A DNA stretch of 6,945 nucleotides from NCBI GenBank assembly GCA_022013615.1, contig JAKLQB010000838.1:1-6945 (forward strand). Reading direction: 5' to 3'. The stretch's first letter is position 1. Each line of letters starts with the position of its first letter. The notes beneath the pieces were generated by a model that was not told where the DNA came from, did not search any database, and worked only from the letters and a program-made list of their open reading frames with translations. Positions 1 to 5,755 of this stretch are shown here, piece by piece. The position numbers and the translations under genes were made by a program. The stretch comes from Desulfobacterales bacterium (lineage in GTDB: Bacteria > Desulfobacterota > DSM-4660 > Desulfatiglandales > Desulfatiglandaceae).

Positions 1-29
1 AATCCCTTCTTTGCCCTTAACCCTCGTAT

Positions 30-59
30 GTGACTCGGCAAGGCCAGCGTCACTTTTTT
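30..59 (+). terminator. Probable intrinsic terminator of an upstream gene
   Basis: GTGAC at 30-34 pairs perfectly with GTCAC at 49-53, an inner GGC/GCC pair (37-39 with 43-45) can extend the hairpin, and a run of six T follows at 54-59. This is the layout of a Rho-independent terminator. The middle of the stem is imperfect (a bulge and a mismatch), so it may be weak. It suggests that an off-window gene ends just before the window and that purE starts its own transcript. No coding frame in 1-29 could be recognised. Confidence 0.4.
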
Positions 60-95
60 GATCAAACTGGCAACTTCGGTGGCCAGAGGCGGCGC

Positions 96-122
96 TGAAC
101 GTTGAACCCTGAACCTGTGAAC
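96..122. repeat. Short tandem TGAAC repeat (four units, 7-8 nt period)
   Basis: TGAAC occurs at 96-100, 103-107, 110-114 and 118-122, giving periods of 7, 7 and 8 bases. It lies in the non-coding leader of purE, about 60 bases before the start codon. Similar GTTGAACC-like heptamer runs are, from memory, scattered in intergenic regions of Desulfobacterota. The function is unknown; it may be a simple-sequence expansion, a protein-binding array or an intergenic repeat family. Confidence 0.6.
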
Positions 123-162
123 GGTTACGAAATACCTAACCGCACAGGTCGAAATAATTCGA
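122..162 (+). promoter_or_regulatory. Two small inverted repeats in the purE leader
   Basis: CGGTTA at 122-127 is the reverse complement of TAACCG at 137-142 (9-base loop). TCGAA at 149-153 is the reverse complement of TTCGA at 158-162 (4-base spacer ATAA). Both sit between the TGAAC repeats and the purE ribosome binding site (GGGAG at 171-175). They could be operator half-sites or leader hairpins. Neither matches an operator I can name, and short inverted repeats arise by chance, so a regulatory role is only inferred. Confidence 0.25.
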
Positions 163-181
163 ACGATAAAGGGAGAAAACT

Positions 182-688
182 ATGTCAGGTGATAAACCAT
201 TAGTCGGTGTAATCATGGGGAGTACCTCTGATTCTGATGTGATGAAAGGTTGTATGGAGGTTCTCCGGGAATTTGGCATTCCTCACGAAGTAAGGGTGCT
301 CTCAGCACACAGGACACCGGATCTGACAAGAGAGTATGCTGTATCTGCCGCTGATCGCGGTATTGAGGTGGTTATTGCGGGGGCAGGCTGGGCCGCTCAC
401 CTGGCGGGGTTCATGGCCGCCCATACCACTTTGCCGGTCATAGGGGTTCCCATTGATTCATCGGCATTTAAAGGGCTGGACGCCCTGTTATCTACGGTTC
501 AGATGCCGCCTGGAATACCAGTGGCCACGGTGGCCGTGGGAAGTGGGGGGGCAAAGAATGCCGGTGTTCTTGCGGCCCAGATCCTGGCCTTGAAATACCC
601 TGCTGTTGCCGAAAAGTTAAAGGATTATCGCGCAGGGATTACAAATAAGGCCAAAGAAAAAGCGGACGCCTGGGCGGAAGGGAGATAG
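182..688 (+). CDS. purE: N5-carboxyaminoimidazole ribonucleotide mutase, class I PurE
   Basis: This cytosolic enzyme of de novo purine synthesis moves the carboxyl group of N5-CAIR to C4 to give CAIR, downstream of PurK in bacteria that use the two-step route. The 168-residue length is normal for a stand-alone class I PurE. Visible motifs are the N-terminal phosphate-binding segment MGSTSDSD (residues 12-19), SAHRTPD (41-47) with His43 matching the catalytic histidine of the family, [10 protein letters not shown] (67-76), a VQMPPGIPV segment and the C-terminal [10 protein letters not shown] helix. The start is supported by GGGAG at 171-175, six bases before ATG. No purK is visible, so the partner carboxylase must lie elsewhere, or the enzyme works by the direct AIR route; class I motifs favour the mutase. 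It is followed not by another pur gene but by an inverted-repeat element and tsaC. Confidence 0.95.
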   Translation: MSGDKPLVGVIMGSTSDSDVMKGCMEVLREFGIPHEVRVLSAHRTPDLTREYAVSAADRGIEVVIAGAGWAAHLAGFMAAHTTLPVIGVPIDSSAFKGLDALLSTVQMPPGIPVATVAVGSGGAKNAGVLAAQILALKYPAVAEKLKDYRAGITNKAKEKADAWAEGR

Positions 689-690
689 AA

Positions 691-832
691 GAGCTAGTTT
701 CAAAATGTTCAATTTTGCTCAAGGTCAAGGAAGGCGAAAATTTTAACCACAGGAATATATTGAATATTTCGAGGATTAAAATTTGAGCATGACGCAGAGA
801 TTGGGTGAAAGTGGGCGTTTTGAAATTGGCTC
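691..832. repeat. MITE/REP-like imperfect inverted-repeat element between purE and tsaC
   Basis: The 156-base gap between purE and tsaC is almost filled by a fold-back sequence. The outer ends (691-707 and 816-832) are inverted copies matching at 14 of 17 positions. Further in, AAATTTTAA at 738-746 pairs exactly with 776-784, and GCTCAA at 717-722 matches TTGAGC at 783-788. No protein is encoded. Size, terminal inverted repeats and AT-rich interior fit a non-autonomous mobile element or an intergenic palindromic repeat. It begins two bases after the purE stop codon (TAG 686-688) and ends 12 bases before the tsaC start, so the RNA copy could form a long hairpin affecting readthrough or translation of tsaC. 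Duplicated target-site flanks are not obvious. Confidence 0.55.
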
Positions 833-844
833 AAAAATTAGCAA

Positions 845-1486
845 ATGCCTCTTATCCCCATTATCAGAGTGGACCCCTCCAGGGATTTTCAAAATGCTAT
901 TAATAAGGCCTCGGACATTTTATTAGCAGGTGGCCTGGTTGCCTATCCTACTGAGTCTTTTTACGGACTTGCCGTTGATTCCACCAACGAAAATGCTATC
1001 AGGCGGCTTTTTCTGTTAAAACAAAGGAGTCCCGGTCGTCCTCTATTGATCTTGATCCCATCCATAGAAGTACTTGACCAGTACGTAGCGCACATTCCTC
1101 CAATTGCCCGTCAACTCATTGAAGAATTCTGGCCAGGCGGCCTTACCCTGGTCTTTGAGGCCGGTCCGAAGGTCTCACCTTTGCTCACGGCCGGTACAGA
1201 TAAAATCGGAATCCGGCTTTCTCCCCACCCGGTAGCGACCGCATTAGCGCAGGCCATAGGGGCTCCCATCACCGGGACAAGCGCAAATATCTCAGGCAAA
1301 CCCGCTTGCCGGAATGCAGGGGAGGTTTCGGCCTCATTTAAGAAATGGGTGGATTTGATTCTGGATGGAGGGGCGACCACAGGCAAGGTTGGTTCCACGG
1401 TCCTTGACATAAGTGTTCACCCTCCTCTGATTTTGAGAGAAGGTATGGTTCAAAAAAGCGACCTCGAAAAATACATATCTGCGTAG
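845..1486 (+). CDS. tsaC: L-threonylcarbamoyladenylate synthase, YrdC/TsaC/Sua5 family
   Basis: The enzyme makes threonylcarbamoyl-AMP from threonine, bicarbonate and ATP. This is the first step of the universal t6A37 modification of ANN-decoding tRNAs, completed by TsaD with its partners. The 213 residues cover one YrdC domain and no Sua5 C-terminal domain. Recognisable are PTESFYGL (35-42), the nucleotide-binding KQRSPGRPL segment (59-67), GTSANISG (144-151) and GSTVLD (183-188). An in-frame TAG at 839-841 fixes the start at or after ATG 845, and the N-terminus reads naturally from there. No convincing Shine-Dalgarno sequence precedes it; the adjoining inverted-repeat element may have replaced the original leader. 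The symbol tsaC is given for function; a short Sua5-like or YciO-like name is possible. Confidence 0.9.
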   Translation: MPLIPIIRVDPSRDFQNAINKASDILLAGGLVAYPTESFYGLAVDSTNENAIRRLFLLKQRSPGRPLLILIPSIEVLDQYVAHIPPIARQLIEEFWPGGLTLVFEAGPKVSPLLTAGTDKIGIRLSPHPVATALAQAIGAPITGTSANISGKPACRNAGEVSASFKKWVDLILDGGATTGKVGSTVLDISVHPPLILREGMVQKSDLEKYISA

Positions 1487-1521
1487 ATGATTGTCGAGAT
1501 ATGGGCTTTAGGCGAGCCGCC

Positions 1522-1761
1522 ATGAACAATAAATATACAAAGAGACAGGGTCAATACCTCGCTTTCATCTATTACTATACAAAAATTCATGGGTGTCCCC
1601 CGGCTGAAGCAGATATGCAGAGGTATTTCAAAGTTTCACCGCCTTCAGTACATCAAATGGTACTCACACTGGAAAAGAAATGCTTGATTGAGAAAGTGCC
1701 GTATCAAGCACGATCAATACGTCTTTTACTGGCGCGTGAAGAACTACCGGACCTGGAATGA
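1522..1761 (+). CDS. LexA-type winged-helix DNA-binding domain protein, copy 1
   Basis: This 79-residue protein consists only of a winged helix-turn-helix resembling the N-terminal DNA-binding domain of LexA: KRQGQYLAFI for helix 1, HGCPPAEADMQ before the turn, the recognition-helix region PPSVHQMVLTLEKK, and the wing VPYQARSIRLL. The LexA autoprotease (S24) half is absent, so it cannot self-cleave and is unlikely to act like SOS LexA. ATG at 1522 is preferred because an AGGCGA-like site (1510-1515) precedes it; ATG 1501 would add seven residues that the paralogue does not share. A Cys stands where copy 2, and usually the LexA fold, has Gly (KKCLIEK versus KKGLIEK), a possible sign of decay or specialisation. 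It ends 10 bases before the next gene, suggesting cotranscription. The DNA target is unknown. Confidence 0.75.
   Translation: MNNKYTKRQGQYLAFIYYYTKIHGCPPAEADMQRYFKVSPPSVHQMVLTLEKKCLIEKVPYQARSIRLLLAREELPDLE
1531..1761 (+). repeat. Direct repeat, left copy (winged-helix gene body)
   Basis: These 231 bases align without gaps to 3928-4158. I counted about 30 mismatches by eye (roughly 87% identity), including fully identical runs of 32, 26 and 21 bases. Similarity starts abruptly at the AAATATACAAAG block, and the sequences upstream are unrelated. The two copies bracket about 2.2 kb of accessory DNA. Confidence 0.9.
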
Positions 1762-1771
1762 GTAAGAGATA

Positions 1772-2080
1772 ATGGACACAGATGATCTTACCGAAATGGC
1801 CTATGAAAGCATTATTATTGCAAATGAGATCACTGATTTTCTAAAGCGCGATATAGGTGTGCGGAGCAAGGATTATAAGGACGAAAACGCCTATCTCAAC
1901 GGAATTCTGAAATTCGTTCAAAAAATAAGGAATAATCCCAAAGCTTATTTGGATTCCTGGAACCTTTGGGAGGAACTTGACCTATCTTTTTTTAAGAAAG
2001 GGATAGAATTTCTGGAGAAACACATCCTAAAGATCATAGAAACACCGATTGACAAAAGAGGAAATAACTTCCATTACTAA
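1772..2080 (+). CDS. Uncharacterised small helical protein (102 aa)
   Basis: I do not recognise a named family. The protein is soluble, charged and probably all-helical. It shows no signal peptide, membrane segment, cysteine cluster or nucleotide-binding motif. Features that look conserved in style are the N-terminal MDTDDLTEMAYESI, a central DENAYLNGILKFV segment, AYLDSWNLWEEL, and a C-terminal ETPIDKRG. It starts 10 bases after the winged-helix gene with a weak AAGAGA site just upstream, so the two are probably one operon, and the pair may work together as regulator and effector or as a toxin-antitoxin-like unit. A short helical protein with an RNxxxAY-type stretch (RNNPKAY) faintly recalls HEPN-like proteins, but the canonical RxxxxH motif is absent. 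Coding status is supported by good length, protein-like composition and operon fit. Confidence 0.65.
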   Translation: MDTDDLTEMAYESIIIANEITDFLKRDIGVRSKDYKDENAYLNGILKFVQKIRNNPKAYLDSWNLWEELDLSFFKKGIEFLEKHILKIIETPIDKRGNNFHY

Positions 2081-2122
2081 ATCAGTAAACAGTATATTCC
2101 AAATCAAATTAGTGCAAATTCT

Positions 2123-2128
2123 GGAGGT
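2123..2128 (+). promoter_or_regulatory. Strong ribosome binding site of the 303-aa gene
   Basis: GGAGGT at 2123-2128 is a near-consensus Shine-Dalgarno sequence, six bases before ATG 2135. It is the strongest in the accessory region and fixes the start. Because the PIN gene downstream overlaps this gene's stop codon, this site probably sets expression of both, with the putative antitoxin made first. Confidence 0.75.
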
Positions 2129-2134
2129 GCAATA

Positions 2135-3046
2135 ATGGCTGGTAAATGGAAAGAGGTTGTAAGGCTAACCTTTAAAGGAGAAAGGTTCCGCGATCACGCC
2201 CTGGATTTACGAGCACTGAGCGAATTGAGCCAGTTTCAGAAGATGGTGGCGGAAACAGCCAAAAATCTCTGGCGAGCCGCTAATCCTAATCGTGAACGCC
2301 TGCCGTCCCATTTTGAAAAGAGGGTGTGTTTGTGTTTAAGAAGGATCGAGGAAGGGAGTGCTGCGGCACCGCTTGAAGTATTTATTGAAGAAGAGGACCA
2401 AACTACTCTTTGGGAACCTGAACCTATTGAGATCAATGACGCTGTTAAATTGGCATATGAGGTGTTTGACGCTCTGGAGTCGGATGCATCACTGCCTGAG
2501 AGATTCCCGAGGGCATTGCTCCCAGAGTACGCAAAATGGGGCCAGAACCTTGCTGACGATGAAATAGTGGAAATGCAAGTGTCTGAGAAGAAGTCCGTTT
2601 ATTTAACAGCGGTAAACAGACAAAAGCTGGAAAAATTAATTGAAACACCCCATGAAGATCGTGTTGAAATTAGCGGAGAAGTATTTGAAGCCGATGTCAA
2701 GAAGGGTAGGTTTCAGCTCTGGCCAGATGAAGATACCGCAGTTACAGTAGTTTTCACCCATGAACAGGAGGACCAGGTTACAACAGCACTAAAGGAGTAT
2801 AAGACAGCCCGAATGTTTGTAAAAGGTTCAGGAGAATACTCGCCACAAGGGAAACTGCTTCGAGTTTTGGAGGTGGATGAATTAAGACTTACTACTACCG
2901 AAAGACAGTACAACAAGTCAGCAAGGCCAATTGAAGATTTGTTGGATGAGCTTGCCAAGGAAATCCCGCAGGAAGAATGGGACAGGCTTCCCGGTGACCT
3001 AAATGATAATCTGGATCACTATCTGTACGGGGTGCCCAAACAATGA
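2135..3046 (+). CDS. Large putative antitoxin/partner of the PIN nuclease (303 aa)
   Basis: No experimentally named family is recognised. Three parts are visible. Residues 1 to about 145 form a mixed domain with FKGERFRDHALDL, a WRAANPNRERLP segment and SLPERFPRALLPEYAKWG; this layout recalls a recurrent family of hypothetical proteins often found beside PIN genes (from memory). Residues 177-252 look like a small all-beta domain (VEISGEVFEADVKKGRF to VLEVDELRL). Residues 265-303 form a tail with EEWDRLPGDLNDNLDHYLYG, like the C-terminal toxin-binding tails of small PIN antitoxins. The stop overlaps the start of the PIN gene by ATGA, typical of translational coupling in toxin-antitoxin pairs. 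Classical VapB antitoxins have about 70-90 residues, so this one is unusually large; no ribbon-helix-helix or AbrB DNA-binding segment is evident. Antitoxin function is inferred from context and tail. Confidence 0.7.
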   Translation: MAGKWKEVVRLTFKGERFRDHALDLRALSELSQFQKMVAETAKNLWRAANPNRERLPSHFEKRVCLCLRRIEEGSAAAPLEVFIEEEDQTTLWEPEPIEINDAVKLAYEVFDALESDASLPERFPRALLPEYAKWGQNLADDEIVEMQVSEKKSVYLTAVNRQKLEKLIETPHEDRVEISGEVFEADVKKGRFQLWPDEDTAVTVVFTHEQEDQVTTALKEYKTARMFVKGSGEYSPQGKLLRVLEVDELRLTTTERQYNKSARPIEDLLDELAKEIPQEEWDRLPGDLNDNLDHYLYGVPKQ

Positions 3047-3453
3047 AAATGGTCTTTGCTGATTCTCATTACTGGATCGCAATAGTGAATCCCAATGATT
3101 CATGGGCAGAGGCAGCTAAAAAGGTCAGATCATCATTGGGTGAAATATTTATAGTTACAACGGATGGAGTATTGACTGAATTCCTGGCCGCGCTCTCAAA
3201 AGGCGAGCATATGCGAAAGCAAGCGGCAAAAATGGTTCGGGTAATTCTTGATAACCCAAATGTGAGGGTCATTCCGCAAACCCGCGACTCTTTTTTAAAG
3301 GGGTTAACCTTATATGAAAATCGAAGCGATACTGAATACAGTTTGACCGATTGTATTTCAATGAACGTTATGAAGGCCGAGTCACTGGTGGAGGTGCTCA
3401 CCAAAGATCACCATTTCGAGCAGGAAGGATTTACCGTTTTGATAAAGAGATGA
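3043..3453 (+). CDS. PIN-domain ribonuclease, VapC-like toxin
   Basis: PIN nucleases cut RNA using two metal ions held by clustered acidic residues; VapC toxins typically cleave tRNA or rRNA and stop translation. In this 136-residue protein the expected acidic set is complete: Asp7 (VFADSHYW), Glu46 (VLTEFLAAL), Asp103 (YSLTDCISM) and Asp122 (LTKDHHFEQ). The SLTDC block and the LTKDHHFEQEGF end are characteristic of one VapC-like PIN subfamily. The length is normal for a single PIN domain and there is no sign of inactivation. ATG 3043 overlaps the stop of the preceding gene (ATGA), so translation is probably coupled and the 303-residue protein is the likely antitoxin. The RNA target cannot be read from the sequence. 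Confidence 0.88.
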   Translation: MKMVFADSHYWIAIVNPNDSWAEAAKKVRSSLGEIFIVTTDGVLTEFLAALSKGEHMRKQAAKMVRVILDNPNVRVIPQTRDSFLKGLTLYENRSDTEYSLTDCISMNVMKAESLVEVLTKDHHFEQEGFTVLIKR

Positions 3454-3497
3454 CAACCACAAAATCAGCGGTGCCATGGAAAACCCCAAGATATTGA

Positions 3498-3823
3498 GGG
3501 CTATATTGGATTCATTTGTCCTTTTCTTATGCCGAAATCACTAAGAAACGCCGAGAGGACAGAGCGGATGGACCGAAAAAAAAGCAAAGAACCCACAAGT
3601 CGAGGATTACAGGCATGAGGATGCAAAAAGGAAAAACATTCCTCCTGCAGGATTGGCTGCCCGTGGTAGGACTCCTAAGGTAGAGGAACAGGCATATTTT
3701 TATAATCCGCATCTTCCTCCGGAATTGAGGTTTAACGATTCAGGCAAGGTGGATGGCTTGCTTGATATCCCTTATCAACACCTCAAATTTCAACAGATTG
3801 GCAGATTTATCGTGAATTGCTAA
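3498..3823 (+). pseudogene. Frameshifted remnant, possibly N-terminal part of a DNA methyltransferase
   Basis: The gap of nearly 450 bases after the PIN gene has no intact ORF of size but contains protein-like sequence split across two frames. From 3531 one frame reads ITKKRREDRADGPKKK. At a run of eight A (3576-3583) the sense continues in another frame as EDYRHEDAKRKNIPPAGLA, then TPKVEEQAYFYNPHLPPELR, ending at TAA 3821-3823. Adding one A to the run would join both parts. From memory, the pattern of YRHxEAKRKNxPPAGLA followed by YNPHLPPxLRFD occurs near the N-terminus of site-specific DNA methyltransferases of type III-like or stand-alone kind. None of the catalytic motifs (DPPY, FxGxG) are present here, so this is a truncated relic. 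A TGA at 3495-3497 closes the frame upstream. The single-base shift could be a sequencing error, but the missing catalytic part could not. Confidence 0.45.
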
Positions 3824-3906
3824 ATACTTATATCCGATGATTATTGCTTCCTATGGAGTTGAAAGGGACGAAAAGTTCGACCCTGTTTTTAGATGATATG
3901 GAGATA
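3824..3906. other. Short spacer with possible decayed coding sequence
   Basis: Between the methyltransferase-like remnant and the second winged-helix gene no intact gene is visible. Short protein-like stretches appear in different frames: WQIYRELLNTYIR ending at TGA 3838-3840, and YPMIIASYGVERDEKF followed by DPVFR from 3831 to a stop near 3894. This suggests degenerate coding DNA rather than a designed promoter. No clear -35/-10 pair or terminator is seen. In-frame ATGs at 3844, 3853 and 3898 could extend the next gene. Confidence 0.3.
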
Positions 3907-4158
3907 ATGGAAACAGGAACGAAAAGCAAATATACAAAGCGACAGGGTCAATACCTTGCTTTCATCTATTACTATACAAAAATTCATGGATGTCCCCCGG
4001 CTGAAGCAGATATGCAAAAGTATTTTAGAGTTTCCCCTCCTACTGCGCATCAAATGGTAGTGGCACTTGAAAAGAAAGGCTTGATTGAGAAAGTGCCCCA
4101 TCAGGCACGATCAATACGTCTTTTAGTTACACGTGAACAACTCCCTGACCTGGAATAG
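3907..4158 (+). CDS. LexA-type winged-helix DNA-binding domain protein, copy 2
   Basis: This is a paralogue of the protein encoded at 1522-1761, sharing about 65 of the last 76 residues with no gaps. It is again only a LexA-like winged helix: KRQGQYLAFI, HGCPPAEADMQ, PPTAHQMVVALEKKGLIEK, VPHQARSIRLL. No protease domain is present. The start is uncertain. ATG 3907 gives 83 residues, close to copy 1, but its GGAG is only three bases away; ATG 3898, 3853 or 3844 would give up to 104 residues, with N-termini unlike copy 1. Here the family-typical Gly in KKGLIEK is kept. It ends 43 bases before hsdM in the same direction, so it may regulate the restriction-modification operon much as controller proteins do for type II systems. 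That role is inferred from position alone. Confidence 0.75.
   Translation: METGTKSKYTKRQGQYLAFIYYYTKIHGCPPAEADMQKYFRVSPPTAHQMVVALEKKGLIEKVPHQARSIRLLVTREQLPDLE
3928..4158 (+). repeat. Direct repeat, right copy (winged-helix gene body)
   Basis: This is the partner of 1531-1761, offset by 2,397 bases and in the same orientation. The longest identical run (32 bases) begins at the GCTTTCATC block near 3957. Recombination between the copies would remove the 102-residue gene, the PIN pair and the methyltransferase-like remnant, and leave one winged-helix gene directly in front of hsdM. Confidence 0.9.
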
Positions 4159-4201
4159 ACAGATTATGCAAAGAAGAGAAATCGATTAGGAAATTATAAA
4201 A

Positions 4202-5755
4202 ATGGCGCAGAATAACAACGAGATTGAAAAGAGACTCTGGGGCGCAGCAGATGAGCTGCGCGCTAATTCCAGGCTGAAGGCTTCTGAATATTCAGTTCCG
4301 GTTCTTGGATTGATTTTCCTCCGTTATGCTGATCATAAATTCAGCCAGGCTGAGAAAGAACTGAAGGGAAAAGACACCGGACGGAAGAAAGTCGGCAAGT
4401 CTGATTACCAGGCCTTAGGTGTGCTCTACCTGCCAGATGAGGCCCGTTTTAATAACCTCCTCAATCTGCCGGAAGGAGAAAATATCGGCAAGGCAATCAA
4501 CGAAGCCATGAAGGCAGTTGAGGCAGACAATCCGGACCTCAAAGACGTCTTGCCAAAGTCTTACAACCGCCTGGATAACTCCACGCTCGTGGAACTGCTC
4601 AAACTCATGGCATCAATCCACATGGATATCAAGGGTGATGCATTTGGTAAAATCTATGAATACTTCCTTGGCAATTTTGCCATGAGCGAGGGACAGAAGG
4701 GCGGCGAGTTCTTCACGCCAACCTCGATTGTCCGGCTCATTGTGAATATCATCGAGCCGTACCATGGCCGCATTTTCGATCCCGCCTGCGGGTCAGGAGG
4801 CATGTTTGTGCAGAGTGCGCGGTTTGTGGGAGAACACAAGAGGAATCCGAGCGCCGAGATTAGTGTGTATGGCGAAGAGCGCGTATCCGAGACCGTGCGG
4901 CTCTGCAAGATGAACCTTGCTGTGCACGGTCTGGCCGGCGACATCCGGCAGGGCAATACTTATTACGAAGACCTTCATACAAGCCCGGGCAAGTTTGACT
5001 TTGTCATGGCCAATCCGCCTTTTAATGTGAACCGGGTGGACAAGGAGCGTCTCAAGGATGATCCCCGCTTTCCCTTTGGCATGCCGAGGGTGGATAATGC
5101 CAACTACCTCTGGATTCAGATTTTCTACAGCACCCTGAATGACTCTGGCCGGGCCGGTTTTGTCATGGCCAACTCCGCAAGCGACGCCCGCGCATCTGAA
5201 CTTGATATCCGCCAAAAGCTCATCGAAGACCGGGCCGTGGATGTGATGGTGGCTATCGGCACTAATTTCTTCTATACGGTAACTTTGCCTTGCACCCTCT
5301 TTTTTCTGGATAATGGAAAGAAGGGCACGGATCGTAAAGACAAAGTCTTTTTTTTAGACGCACGGCACATCTTCCGCCAGATCGACCGCGCCCACCGCGA
5401 TTTTACACCTCAGCAGATTGAATTTCTGGCCAATATTGTGCGGCTCTATCGTGGTGAGGAGACCGAAAACCGGCACAAGAGCGCTGAAATGCTTGAAGAG
5501 AAGTTTCCAGACGGCAAATACATGGATGTGCCCGGCTTATGCAAAGTGGCAACCATTGATGAGATAAAGATCCAGGGCTGGAGCCTGAATCCGGGTCGCT
5601 ATGTGGGAGTTGCTGATCGTGAAGAGGACGTCTTTGACTTCCGGGAGAGGCTGGAAGCATTGAATGAGGAGCTGGAATTGCTCAATGCAGAGACCAGGGA
5701 TTTAGAGGATCGAATCGGGGAGAATGTGGTGAACTTGTTGGAGAGGTCAACATGA
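4202..5755 (+). CDS. hsdM: Type I restriction-modification system methyltransferase subunit HsdM
   Basis: HsdM transfers a methyl group from SAM to N6 of adenine within the bipartite site chosen by HsdS; two HsdM plus one HsdS form the methylase, and HsdR adds cleavage. The 517-residue length is typical. Residues 1 to about 140 are the HsdM_N helical domain ([31 protein letters not shown]). The N6_Mtase domain follows with FFTP (170-173), SAM-binding motif [11 protein letters not shown] (193-202) and catalytic motif IV NPPF (271-274), all intact. A C-terminal coiled coil ([22 protein letters not shown]) fits contact with HsdS. AGGA at 4188-4191 precedes the ATG by 10 bases. The stop overlaps the hsdS start (ATGA), so the subunits are translationally coupled. 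No frameshift or missing residue is seen, and the enzyme is probably active. Confidence 0.96.
   Translation: MAQNNNEIEKRLWGAADELRANSRLKASEYSVPVLGLIFLRYADHKFSQAEKELKGKDTGRKKVGKSDYQALGVLYLPDEARFNNLLNLPEGENIGKAINEAMKAVEADNPDLKDVLPKSYNRLDNSTLVELLKLMASIHMDIKGDAFGKIYEYFLGNFAMSEGQKGGEFFTPTSIVRLIVNIIEPYHGRIFDPACGSGGMFVQSARFVGEHKRNPSAEISVYGEERVSETVRLCKMNLAVHGLAGDIRQGNTYYEDLHTSPGKFDFVMANPPFNVNRVDKERLKDDPRFPFGMPRVDNANYLWIQIFYSTLNDSGRAGFVMANSASDARASELDIRQKLIEDRAVDVMVAIGTNFFYTVTLPCTLFFLDNGKKGTDRKDKVFFLDARHIFRQIDRAHRDFTPQQIEFLANIVRLYRGEETENRHKSAEMLEEKFPDGKYMDVPGLCKVATIDEIKIQGWSLNPGRYVGVADREEDVFDFRERLEALNEELELLNAETRDLEDRIGENVVNLLERST

Noticed and set aside
1522..1761. A true LexA SOS repressor
   Set aside because: The protein stops after the winged helix; the Ala-Gly cleavage site and the Ser-Lys protease domain are absent.
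3069..3404. Reverse-strand frame opposite the PIN gene (111 codons)
   Set aside because: It is antisense to a PIN domain with all acidic residues intact; no ribosome site or protein features.
3476..3544. Short frame starting at ATG 3476 after the PIN gene (22 codons, MENPKILRAILDSF start)
   Set aside because: Too short, no clear ribosome site, and it ends before the methyltransferase-like segment. Probably part of the decayed region or chance.
1531..4158. The two direct repeats as attachment sites of an integrative element
   Set aside because: They are protein-coding gene bodies with scattered, partly synonymous differences, and no integrase or tRNA gene is nearby. Gene duplication explains them better.
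4793..5215. Long reverse-strand open frame opposite hsdM (140 codons)
   Set aside because: It lies fully inside a strongly supported hsdM with catalytic motifs on the other strand; its translation shows no recognisable domain. It is a shadow frame.
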